Position numbers and translations under genes: made by a program. Below, one piece after another: positions 50,504 to 59,414 of a DNA stretch of 64,000 nucleotides (position 1 is its first letter; each line of letters begins with the position of its first letter). A model generated the notes under the pieces. That model saw only the letters and a program-made list of their open reading frames with translations, ran no database searches and was not told the origin of the DNA. Origin of the DNA: Tous-C4FEB sp044356555 (GTDB lineage Bacteria > Verrucomicrobiota > Verrucomicrobiia > Opitutales > Opitutaceae); assembly GCA_044356555.1 (NCBI GenBank), contig JBIKWB010000019.1, forward strand, positions 37,978 to 101,977. The letters are read 5' to 3'.

Positions 50504-51631
50504 ATGTCCACGACGAAACCCTTCACGTTCATCTGCGGTCAGGACGACTACCTCGTCGGCCGGATGGGCGCAGAGCGTTTCGCCGGCCTCACCGCCGATC
50601 TCACCGATGAGTTCGCCCAGGAAACCGTCAATGGCTTCGCCGCCAACATGGGTGAGGTCGAAGCCGCCTTGAACCGTTTCCGCGAAAGCGTGCAGACCGT
50701 TTCGATGTTTGGTGGCAAACGGGTCGTTTGGCTCAAGGACGTGAACTTCCTCGCCGACACCGTCACCGGCCGCGCCGAGGGCACGCTCAAACTCGTCGAG
50801 GACCTCCAGGAACTCCTGACCGGCGTCAACCCGGCCGAGACCTCAATCCTCATCACCGCCTCGCCCGTGGACCGCCGCCGCGCGTTTCCGAAGTGGTGCG
50901 AGAAGAACGCCGATTTCGCTCTGGCCGGGGGCGACGGCGACGATGCCGGCGAAGCCTTGGCCGGAGTCGCGCTCGCCGAAGCCAAAAGCCTCGGCACGAG
51001 CTTCGCGCCCGGCGCGCTCGAACTGCTGCTGCAAAAAGTCGGCGCCAACACCCGCCTGATTGTCGAAGAAACCCGCAAACTCTCCGCCTACGCCCAGCCG
51101 CTCGCGCCCGCCGCCCCCGAGGGCCTCGGCGGCCGGATCGAGGAAACCCACGTCGCCGAACTCACGCCGAATGTTGCCGCCGGCGATTTCTTCGAGGCGG
51201 CCGAAGCGTTTTTCAGCGGCGACCTCAAGTGGACGCTCGCCGCACTGCACCGCCACTTCTTCAGCGGGGGCGACGCCCGCCCGATCATCAGCGCGCTGCA
51301 AAACCGCAACCGCATCCTGATCCAGGTCCGCGCCCTGCTCGACAACGGCGACGCCCGCCTCGGCCCGCGCGGCCTCGACGGCCTGCCCAAAGCCCAGGCG
51401 CTCTACGGCAAACACTTCATCGGCGCGCCGGAGAAGAGCTCCTACAATCTGTTCTCCCAAAACGCGTGGTATGTCGGCAAACTCGCCGGCAACGGCAAAC
51501 TTCCGACGCTGCGCCGCCTGATCGACAATCAGCAGGAGTTCATCGCTGCGTTTGAAGAAATCATCCGCCGCCCCGGCAACGCCCAGGAAGAAGTCCTGCG
51601 TGAACTAGCCGTGCGGTGCTTGGCGGCGTAA
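50504..51631 (+). CDS. holA: DNA polymerase III delta subunit
   Basis: 375 residues from ATG 50504. Delta-subunit features: FTFICGQDDYLVGRMGAERF, TVSMFGGKRVVWLKDVNFL, GANTRLIVEETRKLSAYA and DLKWTLAALHRHFFSGGDARPII, matching the clamp-loader wrench. It loads the sliding clamp during replication. Upstream ATG 50399 would run into arnT. Length fits the family. Confidence 0.87.
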   Translation: MSTTKPFTFICGQDDYLVGRMGAERFAGLTADLTDEFAQETVNGFAANMGEVEAALNRFRESVQTVSMFGGKRVVWLKDVNFLADTVTGRAEGTLKLVEDLQELLTGVNPAETSILITASPVDRRRAFPKWCEKNADFALAGGDGDDAGEALAGVALAEAKSLGTSFAPGALELLLQKVGANTRLIVEETRKLSAYAQPLAPAAPEGLGGRIEETHVAELTPNVAAGDFFEAAEAFFSGDLKWTLAALHRHFFSGGDARPIISALQNRNRILIQVRALLDNGDARLGPRGLDGLPKAQALYGKHFIGAPEKSSYNLFSQNAWYVGKLAGNGKLPTLRRLIDNQQEFIAAFEEIIRRPGNAQEEVLRELAVRCLAA

Positions 51632-51649
51632 ACGACCCGTCCCAACGCC

Positions 51650-51865
51650 GTGCGTCGCAAAATCAAAGGCTACTTCTTTCAATTCACCAGCGCCGATCAC
51701 CGGGGGCGGCATGTCCATGTCTATCGTGATGGCCGCGAACTCGGTGTTTTCGATTTAATCGACGGCCCCGGGCGCGGCTTGGAAATTGCGATGAATGCAC
51801 AGTTGCGCGAGGCGTTGGACGAGTTTATCTCCGAGCTAAATGAACGTGGATTTTTCCGCCGCTGA
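51650..51865 (+). CDS. DUF4160 protein, second copy
   Basis: 71 residues with a GTG start at 51650 (VRRKIKGYFFQFTSADH). Motifs HRGRHVHVYRDGRELGVFDL and AMNAQLREALDEFISELNERG fit DUF4160. It overlaps the next gene by 26 bp. Here the order is reversed relative to the pair inside the arn operon. No Shine-Dalgarno is obvious. Confidence 0.75.
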   Translation: MRRKIKGYFFQFTSADHRGRHVHVYRDGRELGVFDLIDGPGRGLEIAMNAQLREALDEFISELNERGFFRR

Positions 51866-52115
51866 TCTCGTCGCCGAAAAGGTCTGGTATGATGCTGGCA
51901 CCGGGAGGCTCTGCCTCTCCGCCGGTGCCTACCAAAACGGTATTCCTTTGGCTCAGATCCCGGACGCCGATTTTGAATCGACCGCACCGATCGGTAGTTT
52001 TTCGCTCGGGCAAAACGGCGCAGTCGTAATTTGTCATCATAAAGACGGCACCGAGACTTGGTTGCCGGTAGATCTTTGGTTACCCGACGGTTTTTCAGTC
52101 GGGGCCCTTCGTTGA
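51840..52115 (+). CDS. Partner protein of DUF4160, DUF2442-like position
   Basis: 91 residues (MNVDFSAADLVAEKVWYDAG...). Acidic and beta-rich (GRLCLSAGAYQNGIPLAQIP, FSLGQNGAVVICHHKDGTE). The 26-bp overlap with the DUF4160 gene suggests translational coupling. Sequence similarity to DUF2442 is not clear by eye; the assignment is by position. Confidence 0.65.
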   Translation: MNVDFSAADLVAEKVWYDAGTGRLCLSAGAYQNGIPLAQIPDADFESTAPIGSFSLGQNGAVVICHHKDGTETWLPVDLWLPDGFSVGALR

Positions 52116-52209
52116 CTGCCGTCTCGGTTGAGCCCGCCTCGGCCGGCCCCAACGCCCGGAAGACCACCACCGCCCGATTTTCCATCGGCCTCATCTCGGC
52201 CAGTCCTCA

Positions 52210-53673
52210 GTGACGCCCTTTTCCGTGAACGCCCAACCCGAACCCTCCACCGATTCCGCCATCCTCAACGTCCTCGCGGACCGCTACGCCTCCGCCGCGA
52301 TGAAGGCCGTCTGGTCTCCGCACGGCCGCGTCGCCCTCGAGCGCGATTTCTGGATCGCCGTCATGAAGGCCCAGCGCGATCTCGGCGTCGCCATCCCGGC
52401 CGGAGCGATCAGGGACTACGAGCGCGTCAAAGGTGAGATCGATCTCGCCGCCATCGCCAAACGCGAGCGCGTCACCCTCCACGACGTGAAGGCCCGCATC
52501 GAGGAATTCTCCGATCTCGCGAAACGCCAGTTCATCCACCTCGGTCTCACCAGCCGCGATCTCACGGAAAACGTCGAACAGCTCCAAATCTTCCGCGCGC
52601 TCAAGGTCGTGCACTTCAAGACCGCCGCCGCCCTGCTCGCGCTCGCCCGCCAAGCCGGCGCCCACCGCGACGTCATGCTCACCGGCCGCACGCACAACGT
52701 CCCGGCCCAGCCCACCACCCTCGGCAAGCGTTTCGCGATGTTCGGCCAGGAACTCCTCGGCGCCTTCACCCGCATCGAAGAACTCATCGCCCGCTACCCC
52801 GTCCGCGGCCTCAAGGGCGCCGTCGGCACCCAGCTTGACCAGCTCACGCTCCTCGGCGGCGACGCCCATAAGGTCGCCGACCTCGAGACCCGCGTCATCC
52901 GGCATCTCGGGTTCCACGCCTCGCTCGATGCCGTCGGTCAGGTTTACCCGCGCGGCCTCGATTTCGAGGTCGTCACCGCGCTGCACCAGCTCGGCGCCGC
53001 CGCCGCGAGTTTCGCCACGACCCTCCGCCTCATGGCCGGCGCCGGCCTGCTCACCGAGGGTTTTCAAGACGGCCAAGTCGGCTCCTCCGCCATGCCGCAC
53101 AAGGTCAACGCCCGCAACTGCGAGCGTATCTGCGGCTTTTCCACGATTCTCTCCGGCTACGTGACCATGACGGGCGCGCTCGCCGGCCACCAGTGGAACG
53201 AGGGCGACGTCTCCTGCTCGGTCGTGCGCCGCGTCGCGTTGCCCGATGCGTTCTACGCCGTCGACGGCTTGCTCGAGACGTTTCTCACCGTGCTCCGCCA
53301 GCTCGAGGTTTTCCCCGCCGCCATCGCCGCCGAGAACGAGCGCAACCTCCCGTTTCTCTCCACCACCACGATCATGATGGAAGCGGTGAAACGCGGCGCC
53401 GGCCGGGAGACCGCCCACGAGGCCATCAAGGAACACGCCCTCGCCGCCGCCAAAGCCCTGCGCTCCGGCCACGGCGACGCCGACCTGCTGAGCCGGCTCG
53501 CCACCGACAAACGCGTCGGCCTGAGCAAAGAAACCCTTGTGACCATTTTGGCCGAGAGCGCCCGCTTCGTCGGCGCCGCGCCCCAGCAGGTCGACACCTT
53601 CGTCGCGACGGTCAAGCCGCTCGCCAAACGCCTAAAGGGCGCCGCCGACTACCGGCCCGCGAAGCTGCTCTGA
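52210..53673 (+). CDS. purB: Adenylosuccinate lyase
   Basis: 487 residues. Signature GSSAMPHKVNARNCERICG with catalytic residues, plus HLGLTSRDLTENVEQLQIF and MLTGRTHNVPAQPTTLGKR (the catalytic His). The start is a GTG at 52210 (GTG 52225 is also possible); no ATG precedes the conserved DRYAS segment. It acts twice in purine synthesis: SAICAR to AICAR and adenylosuccinate to AMP. No pur genes adjoin it. Confidence 0.93.
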   Translation: MTPFSVNAQPEPSTDSAILNVLADRYASAAMKAVWSPHGRVALERDFWIAVMKAQRDLGVAIPAGAIRDYERVKGEIDLAAIAKRERVTLHDVKARIEEFSDLAKRQFIHLGLTSRDLTENVEQLQIFRALKVVHFKTAAALLALARQAGAHRDVMLTGRTHNVPAQPTTLGKRFAMFGQELLGAFTRIEELIARYPVRGLKGAVGTQLDQLTLLGGDAHKVADLETRVIRHLGFHASLDAVGQVYPRGLDFEVVTALHQLGAAAASFATTLRLMAGAGLLTEGFQDGQVGSSAMPHKVNARNCERICGFSTILSGYVTMTGALAGHQWNEGDVSCSVVRRVALPDAFYAVDGLLETFLTVLRQLEVFPAAIAAENERNLPFLSTTTIMMEAVKRGAGRETAHEAIKEHALAAAKALRSGHGDADLLSRLATDKRVGLSKETLVTILAESARFVGAAPQQVDTFVATVKPLAKRLKGAADYRPAKLL

Positions 53674-53687
53674 GCGGCCCCCCGCAT

Positions 53688-54011
53688 TCAGGCGTGGGTC
53701 TCAAAGGCCCCCGCCCTTCGCGCCTGACCCACCACGGGATCGGGCTCGCCCACGTTGACGGGTGTGCTGCTTTGCTCCGGGCCAAAAGCTCGTCGCTTGG
53801 GCCGGGAATCCAGCCACTTCCCCACCGCTTCCATGAGTGAAATTCTCCGGCGCCAAACCGCCACGATGAAGCAAACCGAACCCATCATAAGCGCGTAGTG
53901 CCGAGCCTCGCCGGGACCGGTCACGGCCAAGCCCGCGCGCCCTCGCAGATCGGATGACCAAAATCTAAAATTTCGGGCGTCAGCGCAGATCACAATCTTC
54001 CACCCCACCAC
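53688..54011 (-). CDS. Hypothetical small protein, low support
   Basis: 107 residues. One hydrophobic stretch (YALMMGSVCFIVAVW), then a basic tail (KWLDSRPKRRAFGPEQS, PDPVVGQARRAGAFETHA). Similar tails occur among short hypothetical proteins of this phylum, but this is recollection and not checked. It may be a shadow or a gene relic. Confidence 0.3.
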   Translation of the reverse strand: MVGWKIVICADARNFRFWSSDLRGRAGLAVTGPGEARHYALMMGSVCFIVAVWRRRISLMEAVGKWLDSRPKRRAFGPEQSSTPVNVGEPDPVVGQARRAGAFETHA

Positions 54012-54019
54012 ACCGCAGC

Positions 54020-54544
54020 TTAGAAATTCGCCGCGGTCCGCAGGTCATTGGCGCCGGTCGTGACGGTGGCATCGGGCGACGTGCCCAACGGGACGAGCTC
54101 GTAGGCCTTGGTGACGGTGCCCAAGTAATTGCGCGGCGTCACCAGCACAGGATCAAACTCCGCCCGCGCGAGCCCCGCGCTGCGCCAACCCGCCCGACTT
54201 TTCACGACGAGTAAATGGGCCACCGGCCAGCCTCGTTGGCCGCGAAACACGACCGTCTGCCCGGGCCGCCAGTCCTCGTAGGGTTGCCGCTCGGTGACGA
54301 GTAGCGTCCGGCTGCGATAAAGCGGAAGCATGGAATCCCCGCACCCCACCATGATTTCGGCTCCGGCCCGGTCGGCGATGTAGGCCTCCGCCTCCCGCCA
54401 CGCACGCGTCACGTGGGCCGGCGTCGGCCTCGGCGACGCGCCCGTGAACATCAATGGGGCGATCGTCTCGGCGGAAGGCCGGTGCAGGCAGCCCGTGGTC
54501 GCCAAAACTGCGGCGATCATCGCGGCCGCACGCAGCGGATTCAT
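54020..54544 (-). CDS. Lipoprotein with S24/S26 peptidase-like domain
   Basis: 174 residues from ATG 54544. A lipobox follows a hydrophobic leader (AAAMIAAVLATTGCLHRP), so it is lipid-anchored. The body has GCGDSMLPLYRSRTLLVTER and GQTVVFRGQRGWPVAHLLVV, like the S24/S26 family where a Ser-Met in GxSM starts catalysis; a Lys in VVKSRAGW could be the partner. It may be a protease or an inactive relative. ATG 54697 would overlap the upstream stop (ATGA) but would bury the lipobox. Confidence 0.7.
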   Translation of the reverse strand: MNPLRAAAMIAAVLATTGCLHRPSAETIAPLMFTGASPRPTPAHVTRAWREAEAYIADRAGAEIMVGCGDSMLPLYRSRTLLVTERQPYEDWRPGQTVVFRGQRGWPVAHLLVVKSRAGWRSAGLARAEFDPVLVTPRNYLGTVTKAYELVPLGTSPDATVTTGANDLRTAANF

Positions 54545-54693
54545 CGCCGCGCCTGACCGAAAATAGCTCCCAAATTCCACTATGAGACCACGCCAAGAAC
54601 CGGAATTGCCTTCTTTACTCCGTTTGACGCCATGCGCCTCACCACCCGGTTCTCGGGAGACGTTTTCCCTCGCGGAGGTCGGGCGCCACTCGA

Positions 54694-54927
54694 TCATTTG
54701 GACGCCGGCTCAAAATCGGCGCGGTCGGGGGAGCACAAATCTCCCGCCGCCGGCGGATTTTGTCGGCGCGCCGGGGAACGCTCGCGATCGCTATCACCAC
54801 CGGTCCTCCCGTCTCCGAAATGAAAACCCGCCTCATCTTCATAACCGTCAGGCGCACGCGAGACCAACCACACGAACCACAAAAGCGGGAGCAGGAGCAT
54901 CAAACCGGCGGCCACCAGGAAAATCAT
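54694..54927 (-). CDS. Small one-helix membrane protein
   Basis: 77 residues. One N-terminal membrane helix (FLVAAGLMLLLPLLWFVWLV), then a polar, Asp/Gly-rich tail. It precedes the S24/S26-like lipoprotein on the same strand. Unknown function; the call rests on the clear helix and strand context. Confidence 0.5.
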   Translation of the reverse strand: MIFLVAAGLMLLLPLLWFVWLVSRAPDGYEDEAGFHFGDGRTGGDSDRERSPARRQNPPAAGDLCSPDRADFEPASK

Positions 54928-55181
54928 AAACCATTAGCCTAGACCAGGTGCGCGTGACCGGTAATCCGGCCTATCACTCATTTTGCGGTGGAAAGTTTTC
55001 CCTCCGAAAATCGTCGTTATCGCCAAGCAATACGGGGTGAACCCCGGACCACTGGCCCCGACTCCACGCAGCTCCCGGGATCTTGGTGGGCCGCTTGGGC
55101 GGCGTTTAACCGGAACCCTGCCCGATCAACATGATCTCGTCGGCGATTTCTTCACCGACCGCGGGGGACGCAGGACGGCCT

Positions 55182-56300
55182 TCAGGGACCGGCGGCCAAT
55201 CGCAGGGTCATTCGGACGGTGATCCCGGCTTCCGGTTGATTGCCGGTGATGCTGAGATCCCCTCCGCCCAGCCGCGCGAAGCTCAGCGCCAAGCCCAGTC
55301 CGATGCCCCACCCTTGTTGTTCAAATTTTTCCCGCGCGAATTGGCGGAGCATTCCCACCCGCTCGATTTCACTTTGGGTCATCCCGCGCCCCTCGTCGCG
55401 GACGCTGAACACGTAGTTCGATCCCTGCACAAATCCGGTGATATGCACGGGCGAAGCGGGCAAAGAGAATTTCATCGCGTTCTCCACGAGGTGGAGGACG
55501 ACCCGTGCAAAACCTTCGGCGGGCACGGTTACGATCGCGGGTTGGAGATCGAGCGTCACATCCCGCTTCCGGCCGCAATCGTTCGCTGCGGCCCAGATTT
55601 TCTCCTCCACTTCGGATTGTTTGACTTGGATTTGCGTGAGTGCGGCCGGCTGGCCCAACCGAAGCAGGCCATATTGAATCTCCAGCCAAGACCAGAGCGA
55701 GAAATCATCCGCGACCCGCATCAGGCGGGCTCCCGAACGCTGGAGATTGCTGCCAAATTCGACCAACTCCTCGGCTGAGATCGATTCACCCGCACGGCCC
55801 ATTTCGGTCAACATGTCCGCATATCCCACCACGCCCGAAAGGGGCGTGCGCAGTTCATGGGGCAGGACCCGCGAAAGAAACCGTTGCTGCCGGCTGATCA
55901 GCTCATTGCTCAGCGCCGAGCGGGCAAGTCGCACCTCGATCGTCTTCAAAAGATCCTCCGGCAAATAGGGCTTCGTCACGTAATCATCCGCGCCCAGCGA
56001 CATGCCCTGCCGCTGATCCGCGGTCTCGGCCTTCGCCGACATGAGGATGAACGGCGTCGGGTTGTATACGGCATCCCCGCGGACGCGTTGTAACAATTCA
56101 AAGCCCGTGCAGTTCGGCATCCGCACATCGCTCAGAATAAGATCCGGCCGGACCGTGGGCAACAGCCGCAGGGCCTCTTGGCCATCGGGCGCCGTGACGA
56201 CGCTATAACTCGCGTCGCGCAGCGTTTCGGCGGCAATTTCGCGAAGGAGTTGATCGTCCTCGACCAGCAGGATGGTGGACGATTGGGCAGGAGTGGTCAT
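55182..56300 (-). CDS. Response-regulator receiver fused to histidine kinase core
   Basis: 372 residues from ATG 56300, which shares one base with the preceding kinase's stop (TGATG); a TTG at 56303 is less likely. Receiver domain (about 8-125) with ILLVEDDQ, phosphoacceptor Asp in LILSDVRMP, and Lys in VTKPYLP. Then HisKA with LPHELRTPLSGVVGYAD and HATPase_c with ENAMKFS, VRDEGRGM and GIGLGLALSFARL. A receiver at the N-terminus suggests signal input by phosphotransfer. No output domain is present. Confidence 0.88.
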   Translation of the reverse strand: MTTPAQSSTILLVEDDQLLREIAAETLRDASYSVVTAPDGQEALRLLPTVRPDLILSDVRMPNCTGFELLQRVRGDAVYNPTPFILMSAKAETADQRQGMSLGADDYVTKPYLPEDLLKTIEVRLARSALSNELISRQQRFLSRVLPHELRTPLSGVVGYADMLTEMGRAGESISAEELVEFGSNLQRSGARLMRVADDFSLWSWLEIQYGLLRLGQPAALTQIQVKQSEVEEKIWAAANDCGRKRDVTLDLQPAIVTVPAEGFARVVLHLVENAMKFSLPASPVHITGFVQGSNYVFSVRDEGRGMTQSEIERVGMLRQFAREKFEQQGWGIGLGLALSFARLGGGDLSITGNQPEAGITVRMTLRLAAGP

Positions 56301-58345
56301 CAAAAGGGAGGCCGCGTCATCGCGATCGGCAGTTTAATTGCGCCCGAACCAAGCACCGGGCTGATTGCCACCGAATCGGGCTCGGGTGACTGCGGGGAGG
56401 AAAACACCAGCAGGAATTCGCTGCCCTTCCCGAGGGCCGTGGTGAACGTGATCGAGCCGCCGTGGTAATCGACCACCCGGCGCACAATCGCCAAACCCAA
56501 ACCGGTGCCCGCGACCCCCTGCACGTTGCCCGCACGATGAAAGGGCTGGAAAAGCTTGGCCTGATCAGCCTCGGGGATCCCCCTGCCGCAATCGGCGACG
56601 GAGAAACCCCAGCCCTGCGGAACCAGCATCACCTTTACCCGCACCTTCGTGTCCTCCGCCGAATATTTTAACCCGTTGGAAACGAGATTTTCAAAGGCCG
56701 CCCGCATTTTTGCCACATCGAAACTCGCCGTAAAATTCTCGGGCAGTGCCAGTTCCAGCAGGATCCGTTTACGGGCGACCGAAATATTAAGGCCGTCGAT
56801 GAGCTTGGAAAAGAAATCGGCTACGCCCACCTGCGGCATGGGCTCCCCGGGCGCGGAGTGCTCCAGCCGGTTCAACAACAGCACCTGATCTACCAACTCC
56901 TTCAGATTCTTCAGGGCTTCGCTCTGCAGACCGAGCAGCTTTTCCATGCCGTTTGCCTGTTCCACCGGCAACTGCCCCACTTTCTTGCTCAACAAATAGT
57001 GCACGCCTTGGATCGAGGTCAGCGGCGTGCGAAATTCATGGGAGACCATCGAGATAAACTCCCGCTGCATTTCACCGTATTCCATGGTGCGCCGAGCGGT
57101 GGCTTCAGCCTGGCGCTCCAAAAGCCGCTGCTGCGTGACGTCCCGCACCAAGGTGCATACGTGCGACAGTTCGCCGTTGATCAAAAACAAAGGGGTCTTC
57201 TGCACTTCGAAAACCCATTCCTTCCCGCCCCGTTTGAAGGGGAAATCAAAGATCAACCTTTCGCCCGTGCTCGCAACCTTCCGACCCGATTCCTCCCATG
57301 AGGCGAAGATCGGATCGTCGATCAGTTGCTTCCCTCCGGTCACGGGTTGGGTCGGGTCCACCGAATCCAACCCAAACCAATTCGCGGCCACCGTGTTCAC
57401 AAACTCGTAGGCCCCGCCGACCGGGCGAATCAACACCCCTGCGTCCACCGCGTTTAGAAGCGCCCAGAACAAGGCCTCGCTATGGATGAGCCGCTCGGCC
57501 GCGGTTTTTTCTTCCGAGGCACTGCCACCGTTCCAAACGATCCCATCACCGGGCAACCGCGACAGCGAAAGCTCCTCATCAAACAGTGATCCATCCCGCC
57601 GCTTGCCCATCAACCGACCGCGCCATGCACCACGCGCCGACAGCCCCGGAATCGCAACGGTTTCGATGAGATGAACGGCATCGGGTGGATATAAAATCCG
57701 CCAACTCTGGCCGACCAATTCGGTGGCATAATCATAACCGAACAGTGCGGCCTGCTCCTGGTTGAGATAGGTGAGGATTCCCTCGGCGTCGGTGACGGCC
57801 AGAGCTTCTCGCGCGGTATCCATGTCCCGGCGCCTGGCTATCGCCGGCGTGACCGCCTCGGCGTGATCCAACAACAAAGCGGAGCCGCACAGCAGCGTTC
57901 GCCCGTCGATATCCACCAGTTGGGCGGAGCACCGCAATGTCCTCAACACCCCATCCTGCCCCTGCGCCCGCACGACTTTTATCACTCGCCGTTGCGTCTT
58001 CATCTCCTGACTCACACCGAGCATCGCGGCGCGATCGTAATCCGTCATGCTCCGCAAACAGGCCGTCGGTTCTTTGCAAAATTCTTCCCGCGAGACCCCG
58101 AAGAAATTCTCCGGCGAACCCGAGACATAAACGATCTTGCGCCGCGCCCAATCCATGACGAAGGCCAGCCCGTCGCAATGCCGTGACGACTCGGAAATCG
58201 CCCGAATAGCTCGCTCAACCGAAAAGTCTGACGCCACCCAAGGGGCGGGCTGTGACGACTCGGAAAAAGCCCGCAGGGCTCGCTCAACCGAAAAGCAGGC
58301 CGACGCCCAAGCGGCGACGGACGCAGGTGAAACGGTTGGCCTCAT
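56300..58345 (-). CDS. Multi-PAS sensor histidine kinase
   Basis: 681 residues. Order: a 23-residue tandem duplication near the N-terminus (SVERALRAFSESS / SVERAIRAISESS), PAS-like domains (about 55-155, 180-290 and 295-410; LFGYDYATELVGQSWRILYP and WFGLDS), then HisKA (FISMVSHEFRTPLTSIQGVH, the phospho-His) and HATPase_c (FENLVSNGLKYS, VADCGRGIP, GTGLGLAIVRRVVDYHGGS). No membrane helix, so it is a cytoplasmic sensor. ATG at 58345 overlaps the LuxR-type regulator stop (ATGA). Confidence 0.9.
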   Translation of the reverse strand: MRPTVSPASVAAWASACFSVERALRAFSESSQPAPWVASDFSVERAIRAISESSRHCDGLAFVMDWARRKIVYVSGSPENFFGVSREEFCKEPTACLRSMTDYDRAAMLGVSQEMKTQRRVIKVVRAQGQDGVLRTLRCSAQLVDIDGRTLLCGSALLLDHAEAVTPAIARRRDMDTAREALAVTDAEGILTYLNQEQAALFGYDYATELVGQSWRILYPPDAVHLIETVAIPGLSARGAWRGRLMGKRRDGSLFDEELSLSRLPGDGIVWNGGSASEEKTAAERLIHSEALFWALLNAVDAGVLIRPVGGAYEFVNTVAANWFGLDSVDPTQPVTGGKQLIDDPIFASWEESGRKVASTGERLIFDFPFKRGGKEWVFEVQKTPLFLINGELSHVCTLVRDVTQQRLLERQAEATARRTMEYGEMQREFISMVSHEFRTPLTSIQGVHYLLSKKVGQLPVEQANGMEKLLGLQSEALKNLKELVDQVLLLNRLEHSAPGEPMPQVGVADFFSKLIDGLNISVARKRILLELALPENFTASFDVAKMRAAFENLVSNGLKYSAEDTKVRVKVMLVPQGWGFSVADCGRGIPEADQAKLFQPFHRAGNVQGVAGTGLGLAIVRRVVDYHGGSITFTTALGKGSEFLLVFSSPQSPEPDSVAISPVLGSGAIKLPIAMTRPPF
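58183..58320 (-). repeat. 69-bp in-frame tandem repeat in the sensor kinase
   Basis: The unit starting GTGACGACTCGGAAA at 58183 is repeated at 58252 and encodes 23 residues per copy. Copies differ at several positions, so it is not very recent. Confidence 0.75.
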
Positions 58346-59052
58346 CCGCGATCAAAGAGCCGCCCCCTCGTCGCGGACGAAATGCCGGAATCCTGCTCCG
58401 GGACGAGGCCGTAACTTGCGCCAACCCACGCAAACCCCGTCCAATCATCCGCTCCGGTCCGAGCCACGATCCGCGCCCGGGCTTTGTAAACGCCCGACAG
58501 GGACAAGCCCATCTCCAGCGCGATTGACTTTGGCGACTCATTCCGCGCCAAGCCCTTCAGCACCCGCAGATCGACCGCCGCGAGAGGCTTACACCGCAGG
58601 TTTCGTCTCACCAGATCCCGCAATACCTGCGAGATGCGCGGGCTCAATCGGGGCTCGCCCCGCACCACCGCCCGTAACGCCGAGAGAATTTCGGCGGGTT
58701 CGGACCTTTTCTCGATGTAATCGGCCGCACCAAGCGTAAAGGCCGCCGCGATCGACTCATCCGATCCAAGGCCGCTGAGCACCACCGCCTTGGTGGGCTT
58801 TTGCAAATCCCGCAAGTTAGCCAGGATCTCCATCCCGGTGACACCGGGGAGCATCATGTCCACCAACAGCAGCTCCACCGTGTTATCGCGGATGAACTCG
58901 TTGGCCACCGCACCGTCGGTGGTGGAACCCACCACATTAAACTCCCCAGACTCCTTCAAAATCTCGGACAAAACGGTCGAAAAAAGAGGGTGATCCTCCA
59001 CGATGTAAACACGCGGAATCGAAACGCTTTTGGAGTGGTTCATGATGAGCAT
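58342..59052 (-). CDS. LuxR/NarL-type response regulator
   Basis: 236 residues from ATG 59052 (59043 is near-equal; the frame extends to 59112). Receiver: RVYIVEDHPLFSTVLSEIL, Asp in LLLVDMMLPGVTGME, Lys in YIEKRSEP. C-terminal LuxR helix-turn-helix: VDLRVLKGLARNESPKSIALEMGLS. It is the first gene of a three-gene phosphorelay (regulator, PAS kinase, receiver-kinase), all coupled by ATGA or TGATG junctions, so the kinase likely phosphorylates it. Confidence 0.88.
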   Translation of the reverse strand: MLIMNHSKSVSIPRVYIVEDHPLFSTVLSEILKESGEFNVVGSTTDGAVANEFIRDNTVELLLVDMMLPGVTGMEILANLRDLQKPTKAVVLSGLGSDESIAAAFTLGAADYIEKRSEPAEILSALRAVVRGEPRLSPRISQVLRDLVRRNLRCKPLAAVDLRVLKGLARNESPKSIALEMGLSLSGVYKARARIVARTGADDWTGFAWVGASYGLVPEQDSGISSATRGRLFDRG

Positions 59053-59414
59053 CGGGTGTTTATCAAAATGGCTGAAGGCGGTAACCGCCTTTTCCACCTT
59101 AAAATAGGACAATGATCGCCCTCCTCAATAGAGGAAAATACCTAGAAACATCCCCCGCGAAAGACGAGGGCGCGGCCACGGAGAACACCGGCGCGCGCCC
59201 GGTCGCGCCGTCGCAGGAATTCATCTCCGCGGCCTTTAAACGCGGCAGGCGGAGATAAACCACCCCGGTCCTATCCGAGTTTTTGAGCCCTTCGAAACCT
59301 GAAACGCACTCATCGCGGCGGGCCGGAAATTTTCGTTTGCTTCCGCTGCTTCCGCCGCGCTTCCTCTCGCATTCACGTAGTCGATTCCCTGTCCAAATTT
59401 AACACCACACTATC
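59053..59414. other. Divergent intergenic region (about 360 bp)
   Basis: No gene found. It should hold the promoters of the phosphorelay (leftward) and the phosphofructokinase gene (rightward). A purine-poor stretch precedes the phosphofructokinase start and no Shine-Dalgarno is obvious. No convincing promoter boxes were identified. Confidence 0.4.
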
